From an uncultured Sulfitobacter sp. (lineage in GTDB: Bacteria > Pseudomonadota > Alphaproteobacteria > Rhodobacterales > Rhodobacteraceae), in the NCBI GenBank assembly GCA_905182645.1, contig CAJJCJ010000008.1, positions 62,001-126,000 of the forward strand: a DNA stretch of 64,000 nt, given 5' to 3'. Shown piece by piece: positions 19,287 to 28,308 of this stretch. Position numbers and translations under genes: made by a program. The notes under the pieces are model-generated. The model searched no databases. It worked only from the letters and a program-made list of their open reading frames with translations, and had not been told where the DNA came from. Each line of letters starts with the position of its first letter. Positions within the stretch are counted from its first letter, which is position 1.

Positions 19287-20288
19287 TTAGAGAAATTTGG
19301 CCATTGCGACAGCCGTGTCGCTCATCCGGTTGGAGAAGCCCCATTCATTGTCGTACCACGCCAAGATGCGCACCATGTTGCCGTCCAGAACCTTAGTTTG
19401 ATCAAGGTGGAATGTGGCTGAGGCCGGATCGTGGTTGAAGTCAATGCTAACCATTGACAAGTCGGTGTAGGCCAACACGCCTTTCAGCGGGCCGTCGGCT
19501 GCCGCGATAATAGCTGCGTTTACTTCTGCAATGGTGGTTGGACGAGAGGATTCGAACGTCAGGTCCACACAGGATACGTTTGGTGTTGGCACGCGGATCG
19601 CGACGCCGTCGAGTTTCCCGTCGAGTTCAGGCAACACAAGGCCCACTGCTTTGGCTGCACCAGTGGATGTTGGGATCATCGACAACGCGGCTGCGCGGGC
19701 GCGGTAGAGATCGCTGTGCATCGTATCAAGAGTTGGTTGGTCGCCAGTATAGCTGTGGATTGTTGTCATAAAGCCTTTGGTAATGCCAACACTGTCGTTG
19801 AGCACCTTGGCCACGGGGGCAAGGCAATTGGTGGTGCATGATGCGTTGGACACCACGATGTCATCAGCGGTTAGCTGGTCATGGTTCACGCCGTAAACGA
19901 TAGTTTTATCAGCGCCCTTACCGGGGGCGGAGATCAACACACGGCTGGCACCATTGTCGAGGTGTGCTTGGCAGGCGTCTTTGCTGTTGAAGATGCCGGT
20001 GCATTCTAAAACCACATCAACATTTGCCCATGGCAGGTCGGCAGGGTTGCGGATCGCTGTGACGGCGATTGGCCCGCGGCCAACGTCGATGCTGTTTTCG
20101 GTCGTCGTCACGGTTGCTGGAAAACGGCCATGCACGCTGTCAAAACGCAGAAGGTGGGCGTTGGTTTCAACATGGCCAAGGTCGTTGATCGCGATGACTT
20201 CGATGTCTGTGCGCCCAGATTCGATGATCGCTCGCAATACGTTGCGCCCGATACGTCCAAAACCATTGATTGCTACTTTGACTGCCAT
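19287..20288 (-). CDS. gap: glyceraldehyde-3-phosphate dehydrogenase, type I (first copy)
   Basis: A 333-residue GAPDH interconverting glyceraldehyde-3-phosphate and 1,3-bisphosphoglycerate. It has the NAD-binding start [18 protein letters not shown], the active-site block [17 protein letters not shown] (Cys about 152), the phosphate-site text [26 protein letters not shown], and the C-terminal [13 protein letters not shown] second, clearly diverged GAPDH gene lies 313 bases upstream on the same strand, with a small membrane-protein gene between them. A LacI-type palindrome stands 41-54 bases before the start codon. Which copy is glycolytic and which gluconeogenic cannot be told by eye. Confidence 0.96.
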   Translation of the reverse strand: MAVKVAINGFGRIGRNVLRAIIESGRTDIEVIAINDLGHVETNAHLLRFDSVHGRFPATVTTTENSIDVGRGPIAVTAIRNPADLPWANVDVVLECTGIFNSKDACQAHLDNGASRVLISAPGKGADKTIVYGVNHDQLTADDIVVSNASCTTNCLAPVAKVLNDSVGITKGFMTTIHSYTGDQPTLDTMHSDLYRARAAALSMIPTSTGAAKAVGLVLPELDGKLDGVAIRVPTPNVSCVDLTFESSRPTTIAEVNAAIIAAADGPLKGVLAYTDLSMVSIDFNHDPASATFHLDQTKVLDGNMVRILAWYDNEWGFSNRMSDTAVAMAKFL

Positions 20289-20328
20289 GTCGCGGCCTCC
20301 TGATAGGAAAAGGTGGGGGAAATCCCAC

Positions 20329-20342
20329 TGTTGGCGCTAACA
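20329..20342. promoter_or_regulatory. LacI-type operator upstream of gap
   Basis: TGTTGGCGCTAACA is a near-perfect 14-base palindrome (six of seven base pairs) with the central CG step typical of LacI/GalR-family operators. It lies 41-54 bases before the start codon of gap, between gap and the upstream small gene. Similar sequences precede the second GAPDH gene. Confidence 0.55.
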
Positions 20343-20395
20343 TTGCGATTTATGCGCAAAGGTCAAGGTGATTGGGGGCAAAACTATGTGATGGG

Positions 20396-20539
20396 TTACC
20401 TCCAGAACGCCATTTTTGCGATCGTCTCTATAAGTAAACGCAAGATTAACGTCATAGTGTCGAGGTGGAACACGAAGTGATCCAAAACGAAAAAGCCGAT
20501 GATAAAGATGCCGAGCCAGATGGCGATGATGTTGGTCAT
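20396..20539 (-). CDS. 47-residue single-span membrane protein between the two GAPDH genes
   Basis: The frame from ATG (20539-20537) to TAA (20398-20396) encodes 47 residues: a hydrophobic helix at about 4-19 (IIAIWLGIFIIGFFVL), a short HFVFHLD turn, an amphipathic stretch, and the ending IAKMAFWR. It lies on the same strand and between the two gap genes, which argues for a real gene. Roseobacters often have a tiny membrane protein of this general shape near GAPDH genes (recollection, not a search). Function unknown. The ribosome binding site is weak. Confidence 0.6.
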   Translation of the reverse strand: MTNIIAIWLGIFIIGFFVLDHFVFHLDTMTLILRLLIETIAKMAFWR

Positions 20540-20601
20540 TCCGGCAAACTAGGGCAGGTCGTGCCAAGGTGCAAACGCCCTTAGCCCGTAAAATGCAGTT
20601 A

Positions 20602-21603
20602 TTATTGTAAGCGACCCATTGTGCTGGCCACGTCGGCCATGCGCGCCGAGAAGCCCCATTCGTTATCGTACCATGCCAGAACGCGCACAGTGCGCCCGCC
20701 AACGACCTTGGTTTGGTCGGGTGCGAAGATGCAGCTTTCGGTTGTATGGTTAAAGTCGATGCTGACTTTGGCCTCTGGGTCATAGGACATGACCATGCCC
20801 ATGTAGCCGTTTGCGGCCTCGGCCACGATGGCGTTCACGTCTGCAACGGTCACGGATTTACCGGCCTCGAATGTCAGATCAACGGCAGAGACGTTTGGTG
20901 TGGGCACGCGCATCGCGGTGCCGTCCAATTTGCCTGCCAGTTCGGGCAGAACCTCGCCCAGTGCAGCGGCAGCACCCGTGGATGTTGGGATCAACGCCAT
21001 AGCGGCTGCGCGGGCGCGGTAAAGGTCTTCATGGCGGCGGTCCAAGGTCGGTTGGTCGCCAGTGTAGCTGTGGATCGTTGTCATGATCCCGCGCTCGATG
21101 CCGATGGCGTCGTTGAGGACTTTTGCTAATGGCGCGAGGCAGTTTGTGGTGCAGGACCCGTTGGATATCATCCGCTCGGAGGCCAACATCTCGCGGTGGT
21201 TGACGCCGTAGACAACGGTGCGGTTCACGTTTTTCGCGGGTGCGGAGATCAGGACCTTTTTTGCCCCTTGGCGCAGGTGCACGTCGGCCTTGGTGCCGTC
21301 GTTGAATTTTCCGGTGCATTCCAACACAACGTCACAGCCGGACCAGTCAAGCTCTTCTGGATCATAGGTGGACATCACATCAATGGGCCCACGACCCAAA
21401 TCCATGGTGTTCCCGTCAACGGTGATCGGGCTGCCGAAGCGCCCATGGATGCTGTCGTATTTCAAAAGATGCGCGTTTGTCGCGATGGGGCCCGTTGCGT
21501 TGATCTTAACCACTTGAACGTCGTTGCGCGCACTTTCGGCGATGTGGGCCAATGTGCAGCGTCCGATCCGGCCAAAGCCGTTGATCCCGATGGTGACAGT
21601 CAT
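20602..21603 (-). CDS. gap: glyceraldehyde-3-phosphate dehydrogenase, type I (second copy)
   Basis: ATG 21603 is preferred: AAGGATC lies just upstream and the start [16 protein letters not shown] matches the family; an in-frame ATG at 21621 would add six residues. The 333-residue product has the active site [17 protein letters not shown] and the ending [12 protein letters not shown]. It is clearly a paralogue of the downstream copy, not a recent duplicate: the region around residues 60-90 (GNTMDLGRGPIDVMSTYDPE against [20 protein letters not shown]) differs widely. It lies between tkt and the small membrane-protein gene, all on the minus strand. Three LacI-type palindromes lie 94-149 bases upstream, suggesting control by carbon supply. 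Confidence 0.95.
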   Translation of the reverse strand: MTVTIGINGFGRIGRCTLAHIAESARNDVQVVKINATGPIATNAHLLKYDSIHGRFGSPITVDGNTMDLGRGPIDVMSTYDPEELDWSGCDVVLECTGKFNDGTKADVHLRQGAKKVLISAPAKNVNRTVVYGVNHREMLASERMISNGSCTTNCLAPLAKVLNDAIGIERGIMTTIHSYTGDQPTLDRRHEDLYRARAAAMALIPTSTGAAAALGEVLPELAGKLDGTAMRVPTPNVSAVDLTFEAGKSVTVADVNAIVAEAANGYMGMVMSYDPEAKVSIDFNHTTESCIFAPDQTKVVGGRTVRVLAWYDNEWGFSARMADVASTMGRLQ

Positions 21604-21696
21604 GGTGTGATCCTTGTGCAAGTCCCGTGGTATTTCACTAGGTCTATACGGAAGGGGGCGCCTGTCATGAAAGTGAAAAGTAGTTTTGCGCCAATA

Positions 21697-21752
21697 TGTT
21701 AGCGATAACCAGGGTGGATTGTGTCTGGTGGCGCTAACAGTTTTCGCTAACT
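21697..21752. promoter_or_regulatory. cluster of three LacI-type operator-like palindromes upstream of the second gap gene
   Basis: Three 14-base elements: TGTTAGCGATAACC (21697-21710), TGGTGGCGCTAACA (21726-21739) and AGTTTTCGCTAACT (21739-21752). Each keeps five of seven palindrome pairs around a central CG, and the CGCTAAC half is shared by the last two. The element before the other GAPDH gene (20329-20342) is the best copy. The spacing suggests cooperative binding of one LacI-family regulator. Confidence 0.5.
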
Positions 21753-21811
21753 TTTGGTGAGTTTTAAGCGAACGCTGTGCGCATCCGAATCAAATTGCAG
21801 TGTAAAATGGA

Positions 21812-21837
21812 TCGGGGCACCCGATTGGGTGCCCCGA
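21812..21837 (-). terminator. hairpin terminator after tkt
   Basis: TCGGGGCACCC (21812-21822) and GGGTGCCCCGA (21827-21837) form an 11-base-pair GC-rich stem with a GATT loop just past the tkt stop codon. The tract following on the minus strand is only moderately T-rich (TCCATTTTA). Confidence 0.8.
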
Positions 21838-21865
21838 CGCCGTGATGGTTTAAAACCCATCCTAC

Positions 21866-23884
21866 TTATTTAATCAGCGATTTCACACTTGCTGCGACGT
21901 CAGCTGCTGTGATGCCAAACTTTTCGAACAATGTTTCTGCTGGAGCGGATGCACCAAAGCTGTCCATGCCAACAAAAGCAGCCTTTTTGCTGTTGCCGCG
22001 TTCGCCCAAAAGCAATTGATCCCAGCCCATTTGAACGCCTGCTTCGACCGCAACCCGAACAGGGCCTGCTGGCAGCACGCGCTTGCGGTAGCTTTCGTCT
22101 TGGGCTGCGAACAATTCCATACATGGCATGGATACGACCCGTGTGCCGATGCCGTCCGCTTGCAGCAGATCGCGGGCTGCCAAGGCGACCTCGACTTCGG
22201 AGCCAGTTGCCATGATGATCGCTTGGCGCTTGCCGTCTGCATCAGCTAAAACGTAGCCGCCATGGGCGGTCATGTTCTTGGTTTTATGCTCTGTACGTAC
22301 GGTTGGCAGGTTCTGACGTGACAGGCACAGCACGGACGGCGTGGACTGTGATGTCAGCGCCAATTCCCAAGCTTCGGCTGTTTCCACGGTGTCCGCAGGG
22401 CGAAAAACATGGGTGTTTGGTGTCGCCCGCATCATCGCTAGATGTTCAACCGGCTGGTGTGTCGGGCCATCTTCGCCAAGGCCGATGCTGTCGTGCGTCA
22501 TTACATAGGTCACGGGCACGCCCATCAGCGCGGACAACCGCATAGCCCCGCGTGCATAGTCGGCAAAGCACATGAACGTGCCGCCATAAGCGCGCGCGCC
22601 GCCGTGTAGCGCCATGCCGTTCATCGCAGACGCCATGCCGTGTTCGCGCACACCATAGTAGATGTAGCGGCCTTCGCGGGTATCAGGGTGGAACACGCCC
22701 ATGTCGCTTGATTTGGTATTGTTGGAGCCGGTCAGGTCAGCAGAGCCGCCGATGGTTTCCAGCATGATCGGGTTGATCGCACCGAGCACCATTTCAGATG
22801 ATTTGCGGGTCGCCACGGATTTAGCGGCTTCGGATGCGGCCTTTTTAAAGGCTTTTATCGTCGCAGACAGTTTCTTGGGGGCTTCACCTGCATAAGCACG
22901 CTGGAATTCAGCCTGCTTGGTGCCGGAGAGTTTCGCAAAACGGTCGTCCCATGCGACGTGTGCCGCTTGGCCGCGCTTGGCGGTGTCTTCCCAGCCGGAT
23001 TTGACGTCTGCTGGGATCTCAAACGGGGCTGCTGTCCAGCCGTAAGCTGCTTTTGCGGCCTTCATTTGGTCAGCGTCTGTCAGTGCGCCGTGGCCTTTGG
23101 AGGTGTCTTGTGCAGCGTGGCCCAACGCGATGTGGGTTTTACATGCGATCATCGATGGGCGCGGGTCATTTTTCGCCGCTGTGATGGCTGCATCAATAGC
23201 AACAGGGTCGTGGCCGTCGATTTCGATCACGTGCCAACCGGACGCTGCAAAGCGCATCGGTTGGTTGGTTTTATCAGCAATATCAACAGTGCCGTCGATG
23301 GTGATGTTGTTGTTGTCCCAGAATACGATGAGGTGGGCGAGTTCTTGCATGCCTGCAAGGCCGATGGCCTCTTGAGAGACGCCTTCCATCAGGCAGCCGT
23401 CGCCAGCAATCACGTAAGTGAAGTGGTCAACGATGGATTTGCCGTAACGTGCACGCTGTATTTCTTCGGCGATTGCGAAACCGACAGAGTTCCCGATGCC
23501 TTGGCCAAGCGGGCCTGTCGTCGTTTCAATACCGCGGGCATGGCCGTATTCTGGATGACCAGCTGTTTTGGCGCCCCATTGACGGAAATCTTTGATTTGC
23601 TGAAGAGTGATGTCTTCGTAGCCCGTCAGATACATCAAGGAGTACAGCAACATGGAACCGTGACCTGCGGACAGGATGAACCGGTCGCGGTCAGCCCAAT
23701 CCGGTGCCTTTGGATCAAAGTTCAGATGCTTTTCGTATAGCACTGTTGCCACGTCGGCCATGCCCATAGGCATACCGGAGTGACCGGAGTTAGCGGCCGC
23801 AACTGCGTCGAGTGTAAGTGTGCGGATGGCGGCTGCCTTCATCCAATGGTCAGGGTGGGCGGTGCGCAGGGCTGCAATATCCAA
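21866..23884 (-). CDS. tkt: transketolase
   Basis: Thiamine-diphosphate enzyme moving two-carbon ketol units in the pentose phosphate pathway. TTG 23884 is chosen because AGGAT lies 7 bases upstream and the start then reads [14 protein letters not shown], a family-like N-terminus; an in-frame ATG at 23932 lacks a ribosome binding site. From TTG the protein has about 672 residues. Motifs: [20 protein letters not shown], the TPP-binding region [21 protein letters not shown] to [34 protein letters not shown], and the closing [20 protein letters not shown]. It ends in a strong hairpin and is followed by the second gap gene. Confidence 0.95.
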   Translation of the reverse strand: MDIAALRTAHPDHWMKAAAIRTLTLDAVAAANSGHSGMPMGMADVATVLYEKHLNFDPKAPDWADRDRFILSAGHGSMLLYSLMYLTGYEDITLQQIKDFRQWGAKTAGHPEYGHARGIETTTGPLGQGIGNSVGFAIAEEIQRARYGKSIVDHFTYVIAGDGCLMEGVSQEAIGLAGMQELAHLIVFWDNNNITIDGTVDIADKTNQPMRFAASGWHVIEIDGHDPVAIDAAITAAKNDPRPSMIACKTHIALGHAAQDTSKGHGALTDADQMKAAKAAYGWTAAPFEIPADVKSGWEDTAKRGQAAHVAWDDRFAKLSGTKQAEFQRAYAGEAPKKLSATIKAFKKAASEAAKSVATRKSSEMVLGAINPIMLETIGGSADLTGSNNTKSSDMGVFHPDTREGRYIYYGVREHGMASAMNGMALHGGARAYGGTFMCFADYARGAMRLSALMGVPVTYVMTHDSIGLGEDGPTHQPVEHLAMMRATPNTHVFRPADTVETAEAWELALTSQSTPSVLCLSRQNLPTVRTEHKTKNMTAHGGYVLADADGKRQAIIMATGSEVEVALAARDLLQADGIGTRVVSMPCMELFAAQDESYRKRVLPAGPVRVAVEAGVQMGWDQLLLGERGNSKKAAFVGMDSFGASAPAETLFEKFGITAADVAASVKSLIK

Positions 23885-24132
23885 GACGATAATCCTATGA
23901 GTTAGCGGTTTTCCAAGAGTTGTAGCGGTCATATCAGGGCACAGGCTAAGATCAAGCGCTGGTCGTAAGTGTTTCATATCGTTGATATCTGCATATTTGC
24001 TGGCAGGGCGATGATCGCTTAGGCTTGGTCTTGCGAGGCACGATTCGGTAGGGCACGGCGAACGCAGATGACTGCGGCCACCTGCCACGACTTTATAAGG
24101 CGCGCGTTTGGCGTGTTCAGGAGGACGAGCAG

Positions 24133-24609
24133 ATGAGCGATATTGCTGCACTAGAGGGGCGTATTACGGCAGCCCTTGACCGAATTCGCGAAGGCGTGGC
24201 GCGCCAACCAGCACCCATTGCTGTCGAGGCACCGAGCGCTGACACTGATGAGTTGCGCACGTTATTGGACGAAGAGCGCACTGCAAACGCCCAGTTAGAA
24301 GACCGTGTGCGTACATTGAAAGACCGCCAAGACGGGGCGATTTCCGACCTTGAAGGCCGCGCTGCCAGCCATGGTGCGATTTTGGCTGCGATGGAAGCCG
24401 AGGTCCAGCGGTTGCGGGCCTCAAATGCCGAACTACGTGATATGACTGCGCAATTACGCAGTGCCGCAGCGGATGGTGCGACGTCACCAGAATTGATCAA
24501 CCGTGCAACGATTGCAGAAGTCGATGCGTTACAGGCGCAGCGCAGGTCTGAAGCTGCGGAAATGGATGCGATTGTGTCCAGTCTCAAACCCTTGATTGAG
24601 GAAGCATAA
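24133..24609 (+). CDS. coiled-coil protein encoded upstream of zapA
   Basis: A 158-residue, highly charged protein with no membrane segment. Almost all of it, from about residue 35 to 150, is heptad-like coiled coil ([40 protein letters not shown]), ending [30 protein letters not shown] just before the ATG is a strong ribosome binding site. The stop lies one base before the zapA start, so the two are co-translated. Genes of this shape commonly precede zapA in Rhodobacterales, so a role at the division septum is inferred from linkage only. Confidence 0.8.
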   Translation: MSDIAALEGRITAALDRIREGVARQPAPIAVEAPSADTDELRTLLDEERTANAQLEDRVRTLKDRQDGAISDLEGRAASHGAILAAMEAEVQRLRASNAELRDMTAQLRSAAADGATSPELINRATIAEVDALQAQRRSEAAEMDAIVSSLKPLIEEA

Positions 24610-24610
24610 G

Positions 24611-24994
24611 ATGCCGCAGATTGATATTTCCATTGGTGGTCGGTCGTTTGAAGTGGCCTGCCAAGAGGGCGAAGAGCATTACCTGCATTCCGCAGCCGCG
24701 ATGTTGGACACTGAAGCCGCGCATCTTTCGTCGCAAATTGGCCGGATGTCTGAAGGCCGCATGCTTTTGATGGCGGGGCTAATGTTGGCGGATAAAACGT
24801 CCGGTTTGGAAGATAAGGTCAAAGAGGCCGATACCAAGATGGCACAATTGCAAGCACATATCGATACGCTCGAGGCGCGCCCCGCGACGCGGGTCGAAGT
24901 GCCTGTTGTGCCCAGTGAAGTGACAGATGCTTTGGCTGAAGTTGCTGCACGGGCCGAAAGCTTGGCCGATCAGATTGAAGCTAGCGCAGTTTAG
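24611..24994 (+). CDS. zapA: cell division protein ZapA
   Basis: ZapA binds FtsZ and bundles its filaments in the Z-ring. ATG 24611 follows GAGGAA with proper spacing and gives MPQIDISIGGRSFEVACQEGEEHYLHSAAAMLD, matching the ZapA head domain (IxIxGRxYxVxCxxGEE). The remainder is coiled coil with the conserved MLLMAGLMLADK segment. The length of 127 residues is slightly longer than usual because of a C-terminal extension. Downstream lies the structured region at 25043-25114. Confidence 0.88.
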   Translation: MPQIDISIGGRSFEVACQEGEEHYLHSAAAMLDTEAAHLSSQIGRMSEGRMLLMAGLMLADKTSGLEDKVKEADTKMAQLQAHIDTLEARPATRVEVPVVPSEVTDALAEVAARAESLADQIEASAV

Positions 24995-25042
24995 CTCTGG
25001 TGCAGATTTTCGGCAAGTTTAAGTGGCTTGCAAAGTGGATAT

Positions 25043-25114
25043 CCCCTGCGTTTCTCGTATCGTTAACTGGCCAGATTAACTCTGGTCCAGACCGATTACG
25101 AGACTTCGCAGGGG
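25043..25114 (+). ncRNA. structured RNA candidate downstream of zapA (6S RNA-like position)
   Basis: Between zapA and grxD the sequence folds into a long, interrupted hairpin. CCCCTGCG (25043-25050) pairs with CGCAGGGG (25107-25114). Inside, CTCGTATCG (25054-25062) pairs with CGATTACGAG (25093-25102) with one bulge, and CTGG (25067-25070) can pair with CCAG (25087-25090). In many proteobacteria the 6S RNA gene (ssrS) lies just downstream of zapA, and a CCCTG...CAGGG closing region is reminiscent of it. Against this, the region is short and the large open bubble of 6S RNA is not obvious. It may simply be a terminator-like 3' structure. Confidence 0.4.
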
Positions 25115-25124
25115 CAGTCGGCTA

Positions 25125-25484
25125 TTAGGCGTTGGCCTCACGGATTTTATCGGCGGCGTCTTTGTCGAAGTCCACGCTATTTTGCGTGAAAAGCGTGTCG
25201 AGTTCGCCGGACAGCATCATTTCGGTGATGATATCGCAGCCGCCAACAAATTCGCCTTTGACGTAAAGCTGCGGGACGGTTGGCCAGTCGGAATAGTCTT
25301 TGATGCCTTGGCGAATGTCTTCGTCTGCAAGTACGTTCACATCAGCGAATTCAACGCCCATAAAGTTCAGCACACCAGCCACGCGCGATGAGAACCCGCA
25401 CTGCGGCATGGACTTTGTGCCCTTCATAAAGAGGACGACATCGTTTGTGGTGACGGTGTCTTTGATCTGTGTTTCTGCGGTCAT
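25125..25484 (-). CDS. grxD: monothiol glutaredoxin, Grx4 type (CGFS)
   Basis: ATG 25484 follows AAGGATC with good spacing and gives a 119-residue product beginning MTAETQIKDTV. The active site is the monothiol CGFS in GTKSMPQCGFSSRVAG, followed by WPTVPQLYVKGEFVGGCDIITEM, which binds glutathione. CGFS glutaredoxins hold a bridging [2Fe-2S] cluster and act in cluster delivery, often as a heterodimer with BolA, whose gene lies 50 bases upstream on the same strand. An upstream in-frame start at 25508 would cover the ribosome binding site. Confidence 0.95.
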   Translation of the reverse strand: MTAETQIKDTVTTNDVVLFMKGTKSMPQCGFSSRVAGVLNFMGVEFADVNVLADEDIRQGIKDYSDWPTVPQLYVKGEFVGGCDIITEMMLSGELDTLFTQNSVDFDKDAADKIREANA

Positions 25485-25534
25485 CGGGATGATCCTTTCG
25501 GGGGCCATTTTATTGTTGAAGAATGGCTGCGTTG

Positions 25535-25771
25535 TTATGAGGGGGCTTTGGTTGTCAGGGCCAATGCGTGAAGATCGCCGTTGGAGCCGTCCATCTTGCC
25601 TTTGAGGGCTGCGTAAACGGATCGCTGCTGTTGTACGCGGTTTTTGCCTGCAAAGCTGGCGTCGACCACTTCTGCGGCAAAATGCGCGCCGTCGTCGCCT
25701 TGCACGGTTATTTGCGCGTCAGGGAAGCCTTCGCGCAGCAGGGTTTCTATCTCGTGGGCCGTGATGGGCAT
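25535..25771 (-). CDS. bolA: BolA family protein
   Basis: From ATG 25771, with AAGGAT upstream, the product has 78 residues: MPITAHEIETLLREGFPDAQITVQGDDGAHFAAEVVDASF. It ends with VYAALKGKMDGSNGDLHALALTTKAP, which contains the conserved helix and the invariant-histidine region (LHAL) of BolA proteins. BolA pairs with CGFS glutaredoxin to handle [2Fe-2S] clusters, and grxD follows directly. The in-frame codons upstream, to 25825, have no family counterpart and are taken as untranslated. Confidence 0.93.
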   Translation of the reverse strand: MPITAHEIETLLREGFPDAQITVQGDDGAHFAAEVVDASFAGKNRVQQQRSVYAALKGKMDGSNGDLHALALTTKAPS

Positions 25772-25869
25772 GGATGTATCCTTATGGCTTTTGCTTAATC
25801 TAAGAACCTGCGGGGCAGGCGGCAAGGGGCTGCGCCTTTTGCGGGGGGTATTTCGAAAAAAGCGCGGCG

Positions 25870-28029
25870 TTAAGCGACAGCAGTGGCAAAGCTGGTGCGG
25901 AAGGTATGTGCGAGGTCAGCGAGGTCGTGGTTGAAGTTGCCAAACGTGATTTGGTCGCCGCCGACTTTGCCAACCATTGCGATGGGGACATCAGCGTTAG
26001 CGGCCGTGATCATCAGGTCTTCGGCTTGGTCAAAGCTACAGGCGATCAAATAGCGGGCTTGGTCTTCGCCAAATAGGGTGGGCGTGTCGTCAGTATCAAG
26101 TGTGACGCCGATTTGTGCTTCTTCTGCCAGTTCAAAGGCCGCGAGCGCGAGCCCGCCATCGGATAGGTCCGTGCAGGCGCGGATCATGGTGTGATTGGCG
26201 CGGATAAAGTCACCATTGCGTTTCTCAGCCGCAAGATCGACGGGTGGTGCGTCGCCTTCGGCCCGACCGTAAACTTCGGCGAGCAGCGCAGATTGTCCGA
26301 GGTGCCCTGCCGTTTCGCCGACAAGCAGCAGCAGGTGACCTTCGCAGATTTGACCAATGATCATATCGTCGGGATGCATGATGATGCCAACCGCCCCAAT
26401 TGTCGGGGTCGGCAAGATGCCAGTGCCGTCTGTTTCATTATAAAGAGACACGTTGCCGGACACGATTGGCATGTCGAGGACGATGCAGGCTTCTCCGATA
26501 CCTTGGATTGCACCAACAAATTGGCCCATGATTTCTGGCTTTTCCGGATTTCCAAAGTTCATGTTGTCTGTTGTTGCCAGAGGCTTAGCGCCCACGGCTG
26601 TCAGGTTTCGGTAAGCTTCGGCGACGGCTTGTTTGCCGCCTTCAACAGGGTTGGCTTTTACGTAGCGCGGGGTCACGTCGGACGTAAATGCCAATGATTT
26701 ATCGGTGCCATGCACGCGCACAATGCCTGATCCAACGCCCGGTGTGCGGGCCGTGTCGCCCATAACCTGTTGGTCGTATTGTTCATACACCCACTGTTTG
26801 CCAGCATAGTTGGGGCTGGACAGCAGGGCGCGTAAACCATCGATTGGGTTGACGCCAACGACATCTTCAAGCGGCTCGGCGGCTGGGGTTGCCACCCAAG
26901 GCCGGTCGTATTCTGGCGCGGAGCCGGACAGCGTGGCCAAGGGCAGGTCGGCTTTGACGTCGCCGTTGTGTAGCACCAGAAAGCGGTCTTCGGCGATGGT
27001 TTCACCCACGATGGCAAAATCGAGATCCCATTTGACGAACACGGCGCGGGCTTCTGCTTCGAGTTCTGGTTTTAGAACCATCAGCATGCGCTCTTGGGAT
27101 TCCGATAGCATCATTTCGTAGGCGGTCATGTTTTCTTCGCGCTGTGGCACGTCTTCGAGGTTGAGCATAACGCCCAAGCCGCCCTTGTCGCCCATTTCGA
27201 CAGCAGAGCAGGTCAGGCCAGCGGCCCCCATGTCTTGGATCGAAATCACGGCGCCGGTTGCCATGAGTTCGAGCGTGGCTTCCATCAGGCGTTTTTCAGT
27301 AAACGGGTCACCGACTTGCACAGTGGGGCGCTTGTCTTCGATCGTGTCATCAAATTCGGCAGATGCCATTGTGGCACCGCCAACGCCGTCGCGGCCTGTT
27401 TTGGCCCCAAGATAGACGACGGGCATACCAACGCCGGAGGCCGCAGAGTAAAAGATTTTGTCAGTGTCTGCGATGCCAGCCGCAAACGCGTTCACAAGGC
27501 AGTTGCCATTATAGGCGGGGTCAAAGCGGACTTCGCCGCCGACCATAGGTACACCAAAGCAATTGCCGTAGCCGCCAACGCCTGCGACGACGCCGTTGAC
27601 CAGCTGGCGGGTTTTGTGGTGGCTGGGTTCGCCAAAGGACAAAGAGTTCATCGCGGCGACAGGACGTGCGCCCATTGTAAAGACGTCGCGCAAAATGCCG
27701 CCAACACCCGTGGCTGCCCCTTGGTAGGGTTCAATGTAGGACGGGTGGTTGTGGCTTTCCATTTTGAAGACCACGCATTGGCCATCGCCGATATCAACGA
27801 TGCCAGCGTTTTCGCCAGGACCGCAAATGACTTGGGGGCCTGTCGTCGGTAATGTGCGCAGCCATTTTTTGGAGGATTTGTACGAACAATGCTCGTTCCA
27901 CATGGCTGAAAAGATGCCGAGCTCCGTGAATGTGGGCGTCCGTCCGATGATGTCGAGGATGCGGTCGTATTCGTTGGGCGACAGCCCATGTGAAGCAATC
28001 AGATCAGATGTAATGGTTGGTTCGGTCAT
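25870..28029 (-). CDS. purL: phosphoribosylformylglycinamidine synthase subunit PurL
   Basis: ATP-dependent synthetase subunit that makes formylglycinamidine ribonucleotide in purine synthesis. It is the small (about 720-residue) PurL that works with separate PurS and PurQ, which are not in this window. ATG 28029 with AAGGGGA upstream is preferred over an in-frame start at 28047. Motifs: [18 protein letters not shown], the metal/ATP site [28 protein letters not shown], and [20 protein letters not shown]. bolA and grxD follow on the same strand and may be co-transcribed. Confidence 0.96.
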   Translation of the reverse strand: MTEPTITSDLIASHGLSPNEYDRILDIIGRTPTFTELGIFSAMWNEHCSYKSSKKWLRTLPTTGPQVICGPGENAGIVDIGDGQCVVFKMESHNHPSYIEPYQGAATGVGGILRDVFTMGARPVAAMNSLSFGEPSHHKTRQLVNGVVAGVGGYGNCFGVPMVGGEVRFDPAYNGNCLVNAFAAGIADTDKIFYSAASGVGMPVVYLGAKTGRDGVGGATMASAEFDDTIEDKRPTVQVGDPFTEKRLMEATLELMATGAVISIQDMGAAGLTCSAVEMGDKGGLGVMLNLEDVPQREENMTAYEMMLSESQERMLMVLKPELEAEARAVFVKWDLDFAIVGETIAEDRFLVLHNGDVKADLPLATLSGSAPEYDRPWVATPAAEPLEDVVGVNPIDGLRALLSSPNYAGKQWVYEQYDQQVMGDTARTPGVGSGIVRVHGTDKSLAFTSDVTPRYVKANPVEGGKQAVAEAYRNLTAVGAKPLATTDNMNFGNPEKPEIMGQFVGAIQGIGEACIVLDMPIVSGNVSLYNETDGTGILPTPTIGAVGIIMHPDDMIIGQICEGHLLLLVGETAGHLGQSALLAEVYGRAEGDAPPVDLAAEKRNGDFIRANHTMIRACTDLSDGGLALAAFELAEEAQIGVTLDTDDTPTLFGEDQARYLIACSFDQAEDLMITAANADVPIAMVGKVGGDQITFGNFNHDLADLAHTFRTSFATAVA

Positions 28030-28131
28030 GGCAGTCCCCTTTGGCATTGTGGGGCTTTTAAGACAGTGGGACCATAAGGGGAAGGTGCAAGCCCTGTGTT
28101 TTTGGCATCAGTGCGCTGTGGACAGAAAAAT

Positions 28132-28151
28132 GCCGGGCACAAAGGCCCGGC
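28132..28151. terminator. GC-rich hairpin upstream of purL
   Basis: GCCGGGC (28132-28138) pairs with GCCCGGC (28145-28151) around a 6-base loop in the 280-base gap between purL and the LysR gene. No T-tract follows on either strand, so it may be a transcript-boundary or leader structure. Confidence 0.3.
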
Positions 28152-28178
28152 GAAGTCTAACAGGGAGGTAAGGAAGTG

Positions 28179-28253
28179 ATGAGCATTGAAGCATCATCGC
28201 ATTCAATTGATCATTTAGTGTGCGTTATATTCTCGTTCAAGAAGAAAACCTGA
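28179..28253 (+). CDS. possible 24-residue small ORF with strong ribosome binding site
   Basis: GGGAGG at 28163-28168, 10 bases before ATG 28179, precedes a frame of 24 residues (MSIEASSHSIDHLVCVIFSF, then a KKKT end) closed by TGA at 28251-28253. An in-frame GTG at 28176 is an alternative start. The middle is hydrophobic and the end basic, so a tiny membrane-associated peptide is possible. No homology is recognised; the only support is the ribosome binding site. Confidence 0.3.
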   Translation: MSIEASSHSIDHLVCVIFSFKKKT

Positions 28254-28308
28254 ATCTGTGCGCAAGCCCGATATGCGCCAGGTGCATGGCTGCTTATTAG
28301 TTGCAGTA

